Of a DNA stretch of 64,000 nucleotides, positions 12,372 through 24,079 are shown one piece after another. The stretch lies in the NCBI RefSeq assembly GCF_040115645.1, contig NC_089569.1, forward strand, positions 2,046,001 through 2,110,000, read 5' to 3'. Within the stretch, counting starts at the first letter, position 1; each line of letters starts with the position of its first letter. The translations under genes were made by a program, and so were the position numbers. The notes below the pieces were generated by a model. That model made no database searches. It worked only from the letters and a program-made list of their open reading frames with translations, and was not told the origin of the DNA. This DNA comes from Euwallacea fornicatus (Eukaryota > Arthropoda > Insecta > Coleoptera > Curculionidae).

Positions 12372-13349
12372 TTAGGCAGAGGAGCCTGAAATGTTACTTT
12401 TACCCTCTCCTGTGTTATCTTCATCATCCTCCTCTTCCTCTTCAAGTAGCTTCCTTGCCAACTGCAGGGCATGAAACTCATTGTAATGTTTTTTTCTAGA
12501 AGGATGCACTTTGGTCTTTATGTTTAATAATACAAAGACAAAGCAAATACGGACAAGGATGTCTACTTACAGGTTGCAAATAAATATAAAATTTCACTAA
12601 CCTTTTTAGCTCAAAATCTTTACGTTTTTGCTTTTCCGTCTCAGTCAATTCACCTTCCTCCTCATCTGAACTGTCAGACTCAAGGTCTAAAATTTTGGGG
12701 GGCTTATCCGCAGCAATTTTTATTCTTAAAATGGCAACAAAACCGATAAGCCTTAAGGCGTGTAAACTAAGCTTTTGGGATACTAAGAAACGAATAAAGT
12801 AATAATCAAAACCTACCTTGCTGCCAGTTCCTCTGGATTCAGGCCTTCAGTATTGCCATCTAACATGTCAACATCATAATTGTATGGGGTTTTTGGCTCG
12901 TCGATCTTCATGTGACCATAGTCTTTGCCGGGTGGGTGGTATGTCGCAATAATATTCATTTCGTCCCATTTTGTCTCTTTAGTTCTCCTTAAATTGTCAA
13001 CTGATAAATGTAGGTCAAAAATTTTACATTGGTTTTTCACGTGAAAAGAGCTTGAAAAAGATTTGCCTATAGGTACAGCTTAGTCATGCAGACGTTTAGA
13101 ATTTATTTAAGCGGTTAAAAATTAATTAAATCAATGATTCATTTGAGAACACATCCGTTTTGAATGTTTTACAGAGGTACCAAAAACTTTTTCAAGATGG
13201 GGTTGGTTATTTAGGGTTAACAAATGGGTACTTTTAAATGTATATGATATGATGCCTTACTTGGCTGACGGCTGATTTTCCTGCTTATCAAAACTACTAG
13301 AATTTTTCAAAATGCCTTTGGCAGGCCGCTTTTGTAAATTTTCAGACAT
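12372..13349 (-). CDS. Protein phosphatase inhibitor 2 (PP1 regulatory subunit 2)
   Basis: Inhibitor and chaperone-like regulator of protein phosphatase 1, cytosolic and nuclear. Exons: 13349-13261, 12987-12817, 12724-12602, 12495-12372; 168 residues. All three known PP1-contact motifs are visible: KGILK at residues 11-15, KETKW at 33-37 (KSQKW in vertebrates) directly followed by DEMNIIATYHP, and the C-terminal RKKHYNEF helix (HYNE). The EPKTPY site (Thr63) corresponds to the GSK3-phosphorylated PxTP threonine. An acidic DSSDEEEGE stretch precedes the last helix, and the C terminus is a Glu/Asp run. Length is slightly under the ~200 residues of vertebrate inhibitor 2. Exon 2 uses the acceptor TTTAAG; the nearer upstream TTATCAG acceptor would give an immediate stop. 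Confidence 0.95.
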
Positions 13350-14091
13350 TTTTGCTTAAAAAAAATTTCAGTCAAAAGTCAAAACAAAAATGTCAATGTC
13401 AGAAATTAGAAATGTCGTAGCAATATAAGAACTTCCAATTATACTCTCGAAATTCAAAATGCACTGTGAAGTGCTTGTTGTAAAAAATGTAAACAATTCT
13501 ACTTGCATATATTTTCCTCGAGCGTGTAGTAATGTGTATTGCAACATTTGAGAGCTAAAAGTAGTACTTTACCGTACGTAAACTGTAAAATTTTACCGCA
13601 CGAAAATCAAAATGTTATATATCAGCACTATAGTTTTTTTTTAATATTTGAAATGGATATTCGATTAAGATCCTACAGCGCACTTGTATTTGAACCAACG
13701 ACGCACAAGAAATTTTCTAATGAGCCCTGGGGAATGTAAACAAAAAGAACCTGTCAATTATGTTTAAATATTTATTAAAAATACAGGGCATACAACACAT
13801 CCAATCATACAATGATTATTTATGCATGCCCTAAAAAGCATTAAATTTTATAATACATATAAAAAGCTACCTTCATTAAATCTAAATAACATACACTGTA
13901 ACTATTAATTCAATGCGCTATTTCCTTAATTTTTCCAACTTTCCAATATTAAAGCATCATCAACGACTACTCTAAGCCATTATACCATTAAGGATTTATC
14001 GCACGTCTTGAGGAACTTTTTCTAAAACTTCCCAATAATGATTAATATAAATCCAAAAATCTCAAACCCAATTATTTTAATACGTAATGCA
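13350..14091. other. Short intergenic spacer between two minus-strand genes
   Basis: Holds the presumed promoter of the PPP1R2 gene and the 3' UTR of the TRAFD1-like gene. A minus-strand AATAAA at 13776-13771 is the likely poly(A) signal of the latter. Confidence 0.5.
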
Positions 14092-17000
14092 TTAAGCAGC
14101 AGATGTGCAGCTTAACTGGTGCCTCCACAACTGAGAAGCAGGCACCATATTTGCGCAAAATTCACAAGGCAATTCCTCGCTATCCGGGCTTTCTGCTCTT
14201 GGGGGAGACCTCCTGCGAGGAGCTTCATACACAGGAGGAGTATAGTCATCCTCGTCGCCCAAAGGAATACTAACCCTTCTAAAACACATTGAATCAGAAT
14301 AATATTTTAATAAATTGTTAAATACTTACCTGTTCCTACGAGGATTGAATCTGGCCAAATCAGGCCTGCAGCCAGTTTCGTGCTGGACAAGTTCGTCGTG
14401 GGGAATTGGGGTGTCGCAGAATTCGCAAGGTATGGTCAACTCAGTGGGCGGGTTGCGACGTCTTCTCAGGAATTGGAGGGATGGATTTGCTTTAAATAAT
14501 TATGAGACAAATTGGTTTTCTCAAATTATTCTTAAATCTTTGAGCAAAATAAATAAATTAAAATAAAAATAGAAATTAAACAATTATTAACTGTAAAATT
14601 TTTCAAATGCATTGCATTGTATATTTTGATAATTGCGGAATCAACTGTAATTTCTAAAAAATTAATAAAAAACAAAATTTTTTATTTAATTTCAACACCC
14701 TTGCAATACTAAAAACTTCTCATAGATATATCCAAGTTACTATCATTAATTAGACAAAATTTAACGTGTTTAGATCTACGTTTTCGGCGTGGAAAGGAGC
14801 CAATCGCCAGCGTAAATGTTTGAACTACAAAAAAAACATTGACGATCGTGTTAGTTTCATGCACAAACGAAATTATTGTAGAAAATGCGCAAAAATAGAT
14901 ACTGATAACATTGACCGCGGCGGCACTCGGTGAAACTTGGCAGCGAGTTTCTCTACTGCGAAAACAAGCTTTAGTGCGACACAGAAAAATTAGTTCAAAA
15001 ATCACACAAATCCACGGGGTCTAACCTTTATCATGATTGAAATAATTCCTAGGAGCAGTAGCACTAGTTCTCAGAGGAATAGTGATACTAGCTGAATCAT
15101 GCAAGAGGTTCCTAATATATTCGGTTTTGCCTGTGACAGAACAAACAACTGTAACAGCACTGAAACACAGAAGTTTGAGTCTGAAAACTTACAATCCAAT
15201 CTTCGGGAAATTTCCTTATAACTCTCCCCTTCCTTGTTTTTCCTGAGTCCTCCTCCAGGCTGATAAGCAGCAGGCAAATAAGGCATTGGGTCATAATCCA
15301 CATCAGCTAAACGTAACCTCTCCGATCGTCTACGACTGGGGGATGTTTCTAAATTTGCAGCTGACTGGGAGCGCTGAGTGGTTGAGTCCCAAATTGGCGT
15401 GGGAGCCGGATCAGTGGGTGCAGCATCTAAGAGTTAAAATTTTAAGAATGCTAATTTTTTTTCATATTTCTAAGGAACTAAAGATAAGCCGTTCCTCGTA
15501 TATAATCCTCCGATATCAAATAATATAAGTCACAATTTGACATCACAGATCATAATTTGACAGCGTCAATCACTTGAAATCTGTGGTTATGATTGGTTAC
15601 TAATACTAGAACAATAAAAACAAAAGAACGGCGTACAGTTGCTATTTTTTCAGGTTACGAAAATTTCACTGCTACTAAAATCAAAACAAAAGGACCTTTA
15701 TGACGGGAAGTTTTCAAGGGCTTTTCCAAGGTCTTATACAACAATAAATCACCTTTACTATCACTTTACCCTCGTGACCCCCAATGCTTCAAATAGACCA
15801 CATATTCAGACAACATGTGTGTGTATACTTGAGGTTTTGCTAAATATAGCATACAGGAACACTGATTGCACATGCTAAAATATCAAAAGTTAACTCCCAA
15901 TTGAACAATAAAGCGAGCGTAGCCCTCTCGTTTCACGTGTCAATCAACTTTGAACTATGATTTGAAACTTACCCTTTCTTATTTTGACGAATCCATGATT
16001 GGAGTCCCAATGGGTTTGCTTATTTTTGAACATCACCAACTCTCCACACTCCAAACATTTGTCAGTGCGACTTCCACAGTAGTTTTCATGCTCTTCAAGA
16101 TCAACTTTAGGGAGTTCCAACTCACAATACCTGCATGGAAGAAGGCCTGAAAACAAGGGTTGATAGGAAAAAATCATGATTTTGATTGAAAACTATTACA
16201 ACTATAAATCTAAATTAAAATCTACCTTGAGACCCTTTAGGTTTCATTGCACTTCCTTCATCAAGGCGTGGTATCAAGGGAGGCTTCTTTACAGCTCCAT
16301 TCTGAGTTGCAGGTTTTGGACATTCATTGGCAACATCATCAGTTATACAAAAACCAGTAGAATTTGAAGACATATTACTTGAAGAACTTGTTTCTTTGGG
16401 CAATTTTTGACCGAACCTTGAATGGCTTGAATCATAGCCACCACCATTCCTCACAGTCTCATTCAGTTTAAACCCAGTATCTATTAGATGACCGTGCCTT
16501 TTCAAGTAATTTTCCTTGCGTATTGCAATCTTTTGGTCCTCCACTGACTACAATAATTTAAGTTTATGTAAATCTATAGAGGTAAAATACATACCTTTCT
16601 CTGTTGGAAGTACAAGCTCTTCTCAATGGGTAGAGATGGAGAGATGGATTTCTTGATAACAGACCTGCACTTTTCTCTATGCACCTCATATTCAATCTTG
16701 GGAATGGGCTCATTGCAAACCTTGCAAAGTGTGATGTTTCGGGCACAGTGTATAGTGTGCATAACATAATTTTGTTGGGGGATCTCTTTTTTGCTTTAAA
16801 GTACAAAACAGTGAAAAATAGTAATAGTTTAGGTGCATAGTCAATAACTAATTCTACACTTTTCAACTCAAATAAGATCTGAAGGACCATCACAAATAAC
16901 TTCCAAGCCATGTGACATGGATTTCACCTAAAAAAGAACCAAGGATCTGTATGACTTTGTTGAAAAACTGAATTCCAATGATCAAGTTGTGAAGTTCTTG

Positions 17001-17271
17001 AATTTCAATTGGCATTGTTGCAAATCAGATTCAATCAAAAATTCAGTTTGCATGTTCATTGCAATAGTTTGTTACTTTTCTATATTTTATTGAATGTAGA
17101 AAATTGATAACTAAATTGTTTAATTCTGTGAAGTCAATTATGTTATTTTGGTGCTTGGTTCCTTCTAGACACCCAGAATGCATATAAATTATGGTACACT
17201 CCATTATTTGTTCTAATCTAATCGTTAACTTACCAATTATTGCACATCTCCTTTTCAACATTTGTATCCAT
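14092..17271 (-). CDS. TRAF-type zinc finger protein, TRAFD1/FLN29-like
   Basis: Vertebrate TRAFD1 is a feedback regulator of innate signalling through TRAF6; the role in insects is inferred only. Eight exons: 17271-17234, 16793-16595, 16547-16226, 16146-15973, 15426-15193, 15130-15026, 14489-14330, 14278-14092; 472 residues, phases consistent. Fingers: C10-C13-H25-C29, C36-C39-H51-C55, C191-C194-H206-C210 (ending in CGSRT), C217-C220-H232-H237, and two C-terminal PCEFC fingers, C379-C382-H394-C398 and C449-C452-H464-C468. The order and the CxSRT and PCEFC signatures match TRAFD1. The region after the second finger (residues ~80-186) is Ser/Lys-rich with no cysteine pairs, so the third N-terminal finger of vertebrate TRAFD1 appears to be missing. 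The tiny first exon was found by matching phase and the CxxC motif. Confidence 0.88.
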
Positions 17272-18125
17272 TTTCTTCACCTTATAATACAAGCAACAGT
17301 GATGTCAAGGCCAAGATCCAAAGCACTTTTAATCTTCTTTATAAATTTTGTATTAAAATGGCAAAAAGATCTCAAAGCAGTATTTACCAGGAAGGTACCA
17401 TATAGACTGGGAATAGGAACAAAAGTTCTAAATTTCAGGTATTTTTAGCAAAGTTGGAATCGACATAGCAATTCGGGCTAAATTTAGCTTAGTATTATTA
17501 GAAATGTATTCAGTTCCTCAGTGATTCCGTCATGACGTAGTGTATATGAGACTTTGGTGGATTTAAGGTGGTATTAATGATTTTGGCTAAATCTCCATGA
17601 ATTTATAATTAATCATCATTTTTAAGCAATTTGCAACTAACTTGATCAAAAAAGAATATTAATTTGAAAGGAACGAATTTAGTGCTACTTACACTTCAAA
17701 GTGAACACCATATTACTATGGAAACATTTTAGAGCAAAGAAATAAGGCATTAAAACACTGGGTTTCCCCTACTATTAACCGCTTGGATCAGTTATTATTC
17801 ACATTGGACACTTTTGTAAATGTCATAATGTCATCATTAACTGTTTACCTTTCAAAAAAACACAACTAGAGATGTGCGTACATATTGAAGAGAATGTAGA
17901 CAAATTCCTATTTCTTCAAAAGCACACTTTTACGAATAAGTATGAGACAAGTTCAAAACTCTTGTTATATTTGGCACATACATCAAGTTCATAATATGCA
18001 TATCATTTAACCGTCAAGGGACACTTTACTTACTAACTAATTAACATTGATCCTTAAGGCTTAGAAACGCAATATAAAACAGAGGTATTGCTTTCGTTGG
18101 TCAACTGAAAGTTGCAACATCAATA
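17272..18125. other. Intergenic, no gene recognised
   Basis: Presumed promoter side of the TRAFD1-like gene; no other feature recognised. Confidence 0.4.
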
Positions 18126-18230
18126 CAGGGTGGTCCATTTAAGCCATTAAGAGTTTACCTTTTAGTATATACTTTTTCAAAAATTAAAATTACTGAAAGG
18201 ATCTTTCCCATTTAAGTGAAATCCACCCTG
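18126..18230. mobile_element. Short inverted-repeat element (MITE), ~105 bp
   Basis: Starts CAGGGTGG and ends CCACCCTG, with TA on both sides (18124-18125 and 18231-18232). No coding capacity. The end sequence is of the CAGGGTG type shared with several larger elements in the window. Confidence 0.65.
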
Positions 18231-18469
18231 TATAGTGACACAGAGGTACACGAGTGTGGTCTATTTCAATATTAAAATATTATGCTAGACACCTTTTTAC
18301 TTACAAATTGAATCTAATATATTTTTTATATAACAAAAACACGACTAAGATTTATCAGAACAGTTTACTATTAACTTATCTATGCGTTTCGTCTATTATC
18401 TTATATATAAAATTAAATAAAAATATATAAAAATGACATCAATAGATTTAAATATGTATAAAGGATATA

Positions 18470-18896
18470 CTGAGTGTTCAAGCGAACCCTGGACATAGAA
18501 GATTAACATGGCAAATCAGTTTTTTTTTGCCGATTCTGCAAATATTATCTAATTGAAAAAGCTCATATGAAGGTCATAATACTCAAATTTGGTCATCATA
18601 CCGCAATTTATTCAATAATTTAATGAGAGCCGTTTCGGTTCGAAACGTCTACGAATTTTAAAAGTTTGAATGTTTCGCGTAACTGTTCGTGGTCAGTCAA
18701 TTAAACAAACACATAATCTTAATTAGAAGAAAAGTCTCTAATTAGAACATTGAAAACATTGTGGAATGATGGCCTGCTTTGAATACTACGACCTTCATGT
18801 AAAAGTTTTCCAATTGGATAATCCGCGCAGGGAAAAAAAATCAAAACCGATTTGATATGTTAACCTCTTATGTCCAGGGCTGACCTGGACACCTAG
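18470..18896. mobile_element. Foldback MITE, ~427 bp, TA-flanked
   Basis: The two halves are imperfect inverted copies. The left end reads CTGAGTGTTCAAGC..CCCTGGACATAGAAGATTAACAT. The right end, read in reverse, is CTAGGTGTCCAGGT..CCCTGGACATAAGAGGTTAACAT. The pairing runs on past 70 bp to an inner AATTGGAAAA..ATGAAGGTC segment. TA dinucleotides flank both sides. There is no open frame; this is a non-autonomous Tc1/mariner-type element. Confidence 0.75.
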
Positions 18897-19713
18897 TATA
18901 TGTAGGTGATCATTAGAAAAAAACATGTAGGCGTTGAAAGGTGAGGGGCATGTCTTGGATAAATTAATCTGTTGTCAGGAACTGAGATAGAGCCTGTATC
19001 TCAAAAACTAAGCAAAAGAAATGTAATGTGCTAATATCAATCTGTAGACTTCCAAAAACCAAGCAAAGTTCATGTTAATTTTTTTTTTGTAGAACTACGC
19101 GGTTTAGATTTATTTTGAAAAAAACCGTTAAGACAAATGTTGATATTTCTAGTAAAGCGTTCCTAGAATGTGTTGAAGATAGGGTTCCCCACCGTGAAGA
19201 TAGAATGAAATTATTATAATGACATATACAGGTTGTTTCATGATAGAATGTCAAAGATTCAGGGGTTGAATCTGTTTTGCACTTTAAGAAAAAATTCATA
19301 TGAACATAGGACGGTTTTCACTATCTGTGTGAAACACAGGGCGATCATTTTTTTTCTCATTTTTTCCTAAAAAGTCCGTTTCAGCATTAAATATTTTAAA
19401 GAAAACTGAGGAGCGTAAAATACGTGTAGAGACATGCAGTTACTCACAAAAGTGACCGTGCATTACTTAAAAATAAATAAACTCCCAAAAAAATACATTA
19501 CCATACGATTTTTTTTGTTTAACGTAGGTATATTCATAATATATGATACTAATAAACAATTTCAAAAAAGAAATATGACAAAACTAATTAAATCTTAAAG
19601 AATAATAATTAACAAGGAAGAAGTGACTGGAAATCTAGTCACAAAATTAACCGTACAAAAGGTATTTTACGCTTTTAAACCCCTAATAAACTTATCAAAA
19701 CAACTAATTAAAT

Positions 19714-20751
19714 TTAGATGTTTAAGAAATTAATACTTAGTAGCACCTCTCTAGCTTCAATCACAGCTTTCAAGCGATTTGGCATCGATTCTACCAGTTT
19801 TCCGGTCACATTGGGATAAATGTTGTACCACGAAGTGACCACAACATTACTAAGGTCTTTTAAATTGCCACACTTCGACTTTTTAACATCATGTTTTAAA
19901 ATATCCCATGGATTTTCTACGGGATTTAGGTCAGGCGATTGAGGAGGGGAATTTAATAATCTTGGAACATTGTAAATCAACCAACGCTTTACTATATTAG
20001 CCGTATGCTTTGGATCATTGTCCTGCTGAAAGTAAAAAAGTTTAGGCATTTTAAGTTTTTCGGAAGAAGATTTTAAGTTCGTTTTCGGAATGTTAAGATG
20101 AACATTTTTGTCCATAATTCCTTTAATTTCATGTAGGTTTCCTACACCATTAGCTCCCATGGCACCCCAGAACATTAAAGATCCCCCTCCATGTTTCACC
20201 GTTTTAACAATATTCTTTTCGTGTTGTTGAGTATTCGATTTCCTCCAAACAATTTGTCGTCCGTCAGATCCGAAAAGGTTTATTTTAGTTTCATCCGAGA
20301 AGATCGCATTATTCCAAAATTCAACAGGCTCTTTTAGGTGTTTTTTGGAAAATTCAAGACGCTTCTGTTTATTAGCTTTCGAAATGAACGGTTTCTTCTA
20401 TACAATTCTACCATTATATCCGTTTTTTTCTGAGAAGTCCTCGAACTGTTTCCGTTGATATTGGCTTCTTTGTTCTTTGAGCAACTTCTTGCGTCAATTT
20501 TGGAACACTTTGTTTGGGATTAACTTTTATTTTCCGTATTATAAATCATTTTTAGAAAGCACCTTTGTTCTTCCTTTTCGAACCTTATCTTCTATTAATC
20601 CATCATATCGGTACTTGTTTATGATCCACTGGACTGTTGAACGAGTCCTACTTACTAATTGGCTAATTCTTCTCGTCGTGGATCCCGTGGAGTATAACTT
20701 AATTATTAATTTTCGCGTTGCAACGGCAGTTTGAGTTCTTTTATTTGCCAT
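19714..20751 (-). pseudogene. Tc1 transposase of element A, broken
   Basis: The N-terminal helix-turn-helix part lies at 20751-20539 (MANKRTQ..RRISQLV..). The catalytic part lies at ~20400-19714 with FSDETKINLF, QQDNDPKHT and SPDLNPVEN, which places the three acids of a DD34E transposase. Damage seen: an in-frame TAG at 20400-20398, an extra T in the run after the NLF codons (about 20260-20255) that shifts the frame, and a further break between the two halves around 20450-20540. Not functional. Confidence 0.85.
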
Positions 20752-20832
20752 AATTGGTATTTTTCACAAATTTGAATACAGTGCACTTAGTTGATACGAA
20801 TTTATCTATGAGTAACTGAACTTCGCAAGAAT

Positions 20833-21480
20833 TTTTTTAATATATTTTAATTATGTTACAATCTGTCACATATTAATTACAAGGAAATTCAGCAACTTTT
20901 ATATATGAACTTACAAAGAACGAAACAAAATATAAATGATTGAAGGGTGACCGACATCTCGGTCCTCCTCCCATTAGGTGCCGAACCTGTCGCTGAGTTC
21001 CAGTGGGTTGAATCTGTTCAATCTACTGGAATATCGAGAGGAGTCTAAGAGATTCAGCGCAAGGTGGTTGGGATGACTGTTCAGCCGGATCATGTACCTT
21101 CTGGCCTGTCTCCGGATTTCCTCTCTCACGGTTGCCATTTTGAGGTCGTTATGCAAAGTAAGGTTGCTCACGTACCAGGGGGCTCCCGCTAGCATGCGCA
21201 GAGTCTTTGACTGGAATCGCTGCAGGATCTCTATATTCGAGTTGCTAGCGGTTCCCCAAAGCTGGATACCATAAGTCCAAACTGGCTTGACAATACATTT
21301 ATAGATTAGGACTTTGTTGCTTAGTCCTAGTTGAGAGCGGTAGCTCAGGAGCCAGGCCAAATTCCTGATAATTCCATTCAATTGGACCCTCTTGGTGTGT
21401 ATGTGCTTTCTCCACGTCCGCCTCCGATCAAGGTGCATTCCCAGGTACCTCACGCTATCAGCCTGCGGAATTGGCTGGTT
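20833..21480 (-). mobile_element. 5'-truncated non-LTR retrotransposon (jockey-like), with 14-bp target duplication
   Basis: A 14-bp direct repeat AACTTCGCAAGAAT flanks the insert at 20819-20832 and 21481-21494. Next to the left copy is a T-run, the poly(A) tail of a minus-strand insertion. The open frame 21453-20974 encodes the C-terminal part of a reverse transcriptase ORF (YLGMHLDRRRTWRKHI, then IYKCIVKPVWTYGIQLWG), typical of jockey-type LINEs. Everything 5' of this is missing, the usual result of incomplete reverse transcription. It lies inside transposon A. Confidence 0.85.
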
Positions 21481-22477
21481 AACTTCGCAAGAATGCAGAC
21501 AAAAAAGTTTGTTTTTGTTTTGATAAATCTCACCATAACTGGTAATAACACATTTTGTACGGTTAATTTTGTGACTAGATTTCCAGTCATTTCTTCCTTG
21601 TTAATTATTATTCTTTAAGATTTAATTAGTTTTGTCATATTTCTTTTTCGAAATTGTTTAATAGTTAAATGATTGGTTATCAGTAAACTTCTTTCCTTGA
21701 ACAATGATCTGAAGTACAAGAGTATTAATATGTTAAGCTACATCTGTTCTACAATATGCACAGTAAATACAAAAAAAAACAATCCTTACATAGAAGAAAA
21801 AATAAATAAGTTCCACTTATGTACATACGTTCAAAACGCATCTCAAAATTAAAATGATACAGGTCAATATTTTGATTAAAGAACATTTGTGTATGCAAAA
21901 AAATTATCAAAATTGCACAGGGTAAACAAACCTTATTGAATTGTATAGATATTTGTTGGGATTTAGTTCAAAAACACCATGGGTAGATATACAACAGTGA
22001 AAGAGCGCGAATTAGTGATAATGCACCATAAAAAAGGCAAGTCCATTAGGGCAATTGCTGAAATTTTACAAAAGAGTGCCTCAACAATTCAACATATCAT
22101 AGAAAGATTTAAACGCGAGAGAAGCGTCAAGAATAAAGTCAAAAAAAGCGCAAGAAAAATTTTCACCGATGCTGATGAACGGTGGATTGTAAGATGTGTG
22201 AAAAGAAATCCCCCTATAAGTGCCCCCAAACTGACCGTTGAAGTTGAAAAGCATTTACAAAAATCAGTGAATCCAGAAACCATAAGAATAGTTTTGCAAA
22301 AGCATCAATTCCATGGTCGAATAGCCAGAAGAAAGCCGTTCATTAGTCCTAAAAACCAAAAGATTAGAGTGAACTTTGCCAAGGAGCATTTGGATAAGGA
22401 AGAAGAGTTTTGGAAACGAACTTTGTTCACAGATGAAAGTAAATTCAATCTCTTTGGGTCGGATGGACGTGGATATA

Positions 22478-24079
22478 CAGTAGTGGCCAAAAGTAGATGA
22501 ACACGTATTATTCACTGCATTTTTAATGATTCATACCACAAGTCTCTATAAATTTTAATACAATTTTTCCACCAAATAACTAATAGAGTGTCTTTCCTAA
22601 AGAAATAAATAAATGATGGATTTTTTATCATATATTGTTAATGTACATAGAAATGCAAAAATAGCTCTGGTCAAAAGTAGATGAACAAAAACTTTTAAAT
22701 ATTTTTGATATTTATCGATTCGGTTTTGAACGTGAGTATCTTGGTGGACGATAGTAGTAAGCCACTAGAATAATTCATTAAAATGCCACGAGGTGTTTAT
22801 GTGTCTGAAGACTTAAAAATAAGAGTGGTAGCTGCAAATAATGCTGGAGTGAGTCAAGCACAAATTGCAAGGCAATTTCAGCTGAAAAGATCCACTGTCT
22901 GCATGATAATTAAGAGGTGCAATCAAAGGGGAGATACCACAATTAAGAATAAGTCGGGACGTCCTAGAAAAACTGACCCAAGACTAAATAGGGCCATTAA
23001 GAAGATGTCTATGCATGATCCCTTTCTTTCATCTAATCAAATAAAGACCAAAATAGAAGAAATTGGTTTGCCTTCTGTTAGTTCTAGGACAATAAGACGT
23101 AGACTAGTAGAGGCTAATTTGTTTGCCAGAAGACCGGCCAAAAAGCCTCTACTGTCAAAGAAGAACGTTAAGACCCGATTACACTTTGCAAAGGAGCATC
23201 AAAATTGGACTGTAGCACAGTGGAAAAGGGTTTGTTTTAGTGATGAATCTAAATTTAATATGTTTTCATCTAATGGCAATGTGTATGTAAGACGTCCTCC
23301 TAACACTCGTTTATTGCCTAAATATACCAGACCAACCGTAAAGCATGGAGGAGGATCAGTGTTAGTTTGGGGATGTTTTTCTGGGTACGGTATCGGTCCA
23401 CTTTATAGGATCGAGGGAATAATGGACCGATTTATCTACAGGGACATATTAAAAACTCACATGTTACCCTATATCGAGGAAGTTTTGCCGGTCACGTTTA
23501 TTTTTCAGCATGATAACGACCCCAAACATGCGTCAAAGATAGTTAAGAAGTTTTTAGAAGATGAAATAGTACCTGTTATGACATGGCCCTCGCAGTCACC
23601 GGATCTTAATCCAATAGAAAATTTATGGGAGATCCTAAACAACAAAATTAGGACAAAAACCTACTCGAATAAGGACCAATTATTCATAGCATTACAAGAA
23701 GCATGGGCGAGCATGGATCCATCTGTTATTGAACATCTCATATCGTCAATGCCCAAGAGATGCAATGAAGTAATAAAAAATAAAGGATATTACACAAAAT
23801 ACTGACTAATAATACTGTCTCAATGGTTTAGTTAATAAGAGTTTATAATATTTGAAATTATGTTTATTTTGTTCATCTACTTTTGGCCAGAGCTATTTTT
23901 GCATTTCTATGTATATTAACAATATATGATAAAAAATCCATCATTTATTTATTTCTTTAGGAAAGACACTCTATTAGTTATTTGGTGGAAAAATTATATT
24001 AAAATTTATAGAGACTTGTGGTATGAATCATTAAAAATGCAGTGAATAATACGTGTTCATCTACTTTTGGCCACTACTG
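22478..24079 (+). mobile_element. Intact young Tc1-type transposon C with IR/DR ends
   Basis: 1,602 bp flanked by the TA duplication at 22476-22477 and 24080-24081. The terminal inverted repeats are 213 bp (22478-22690 and 23867-24079) and differ by about three bases. Each repeat contains two direct copies of TGGCCAAAAGTAGATGAAC: outer at 22484-22502 and 24055-24073, inner at 22668-22686 (TGGTC variant) and 23871-23889. This IR/DR layout is that of Sleeping Beauty-like and Minos-like Tc1 elements. It carries one uninterrupted transposase and lies inside transposon B. Confidence 0.95.
22783..23805 (+). CDS. Tc1-family transposase, intact, 340 residues
   Basis: Cut-and-paste transposase acting on the IR/DR ends of the element. 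The N-terminal paired-like DNA-binding domain has two helix-turn-helix units (residues ~8-50 and ~65-112) joined by a GRPRK AT-hook-like linker at 59-63. The catalytic domain has D154 (CFSDESKFN), D244 (QHDNDPKHA) and E279 (SPDLNPIEN). Exactly 34 residues lie between D244 and E279, the DD34E signature of Tc1. The Gly-rich KHGGGSVLVWG box is at 188-197. Length equals that of active Tc1 transposases and there is no stop or frameshift. The ATG is the first in frame, 92 bp inside the left inverted repeat. It looks active or very recently active; activity itself is an inference. Confidence 0.95.
   Translation: MPRGVYVSEDLKIRVVAANNAGVSQAQIARQFQLKRSTVCMIIKRCNQRGDTTIKNKSGRPRKTDPRLNRAIKKMSMHDPFLSSNQIKTKIEEIGLPSVSSRTIRRRLVEANLFARRPAKKPLLSKKNVKTRLHFAKEHQNWTVAQWKRVCFSDESKFNMFSSNGNVYVRRPPNTRLLPKYTRPTVKHGGGSVLVWGCFSGYGIGPLYRIEGIMDRFIYRDILKTHMLPYIEEVLPVTFIFQHDNDPKHASKIVKKFLEDEIVPVMTWPSQSPDLNPIENLWEILNNKIRTKTYSNKDQLFIALQEAWASMDPSVIEHLISSMPKRCNEVIKNKGYYTKY

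Larger units (their letters stand above)
19437..21662 (-). mobile_element. Broken Tc1-type transposon A, with LINE insertion
   Basis: The left end carries an outer direct repeat (CAGTTACTCACAAAAGTGACCG, 19437-19458) and a related inner repeat (TAGTCACAAAATTAACCG, from 19636). The inner repeat recurs inverted at about 21556-21577. About 105 bp of inverted repeat (19554-19660 against 21553-21662) is well matched. The outer right repeat, expected near 21750, is absent: the sequence changes at ~21662 into the damaged left end of element B. A LINE fragment is inserted at 20833-21480. The transposase is a pseudogene. Confidence 0.75.

Noticed and set aside
14709..15005. 98-codon minus-strand frame inside the TRAFD1-like gene
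   Set aside because: It lies within an intron whose flanking exons join exactly in phase, and has no recognisable domain.
20477..20734. Plus-strand frame opposite the element A transposase
   Set aside because: Antisense shadow of the helix-turn-helix region of the transposase.
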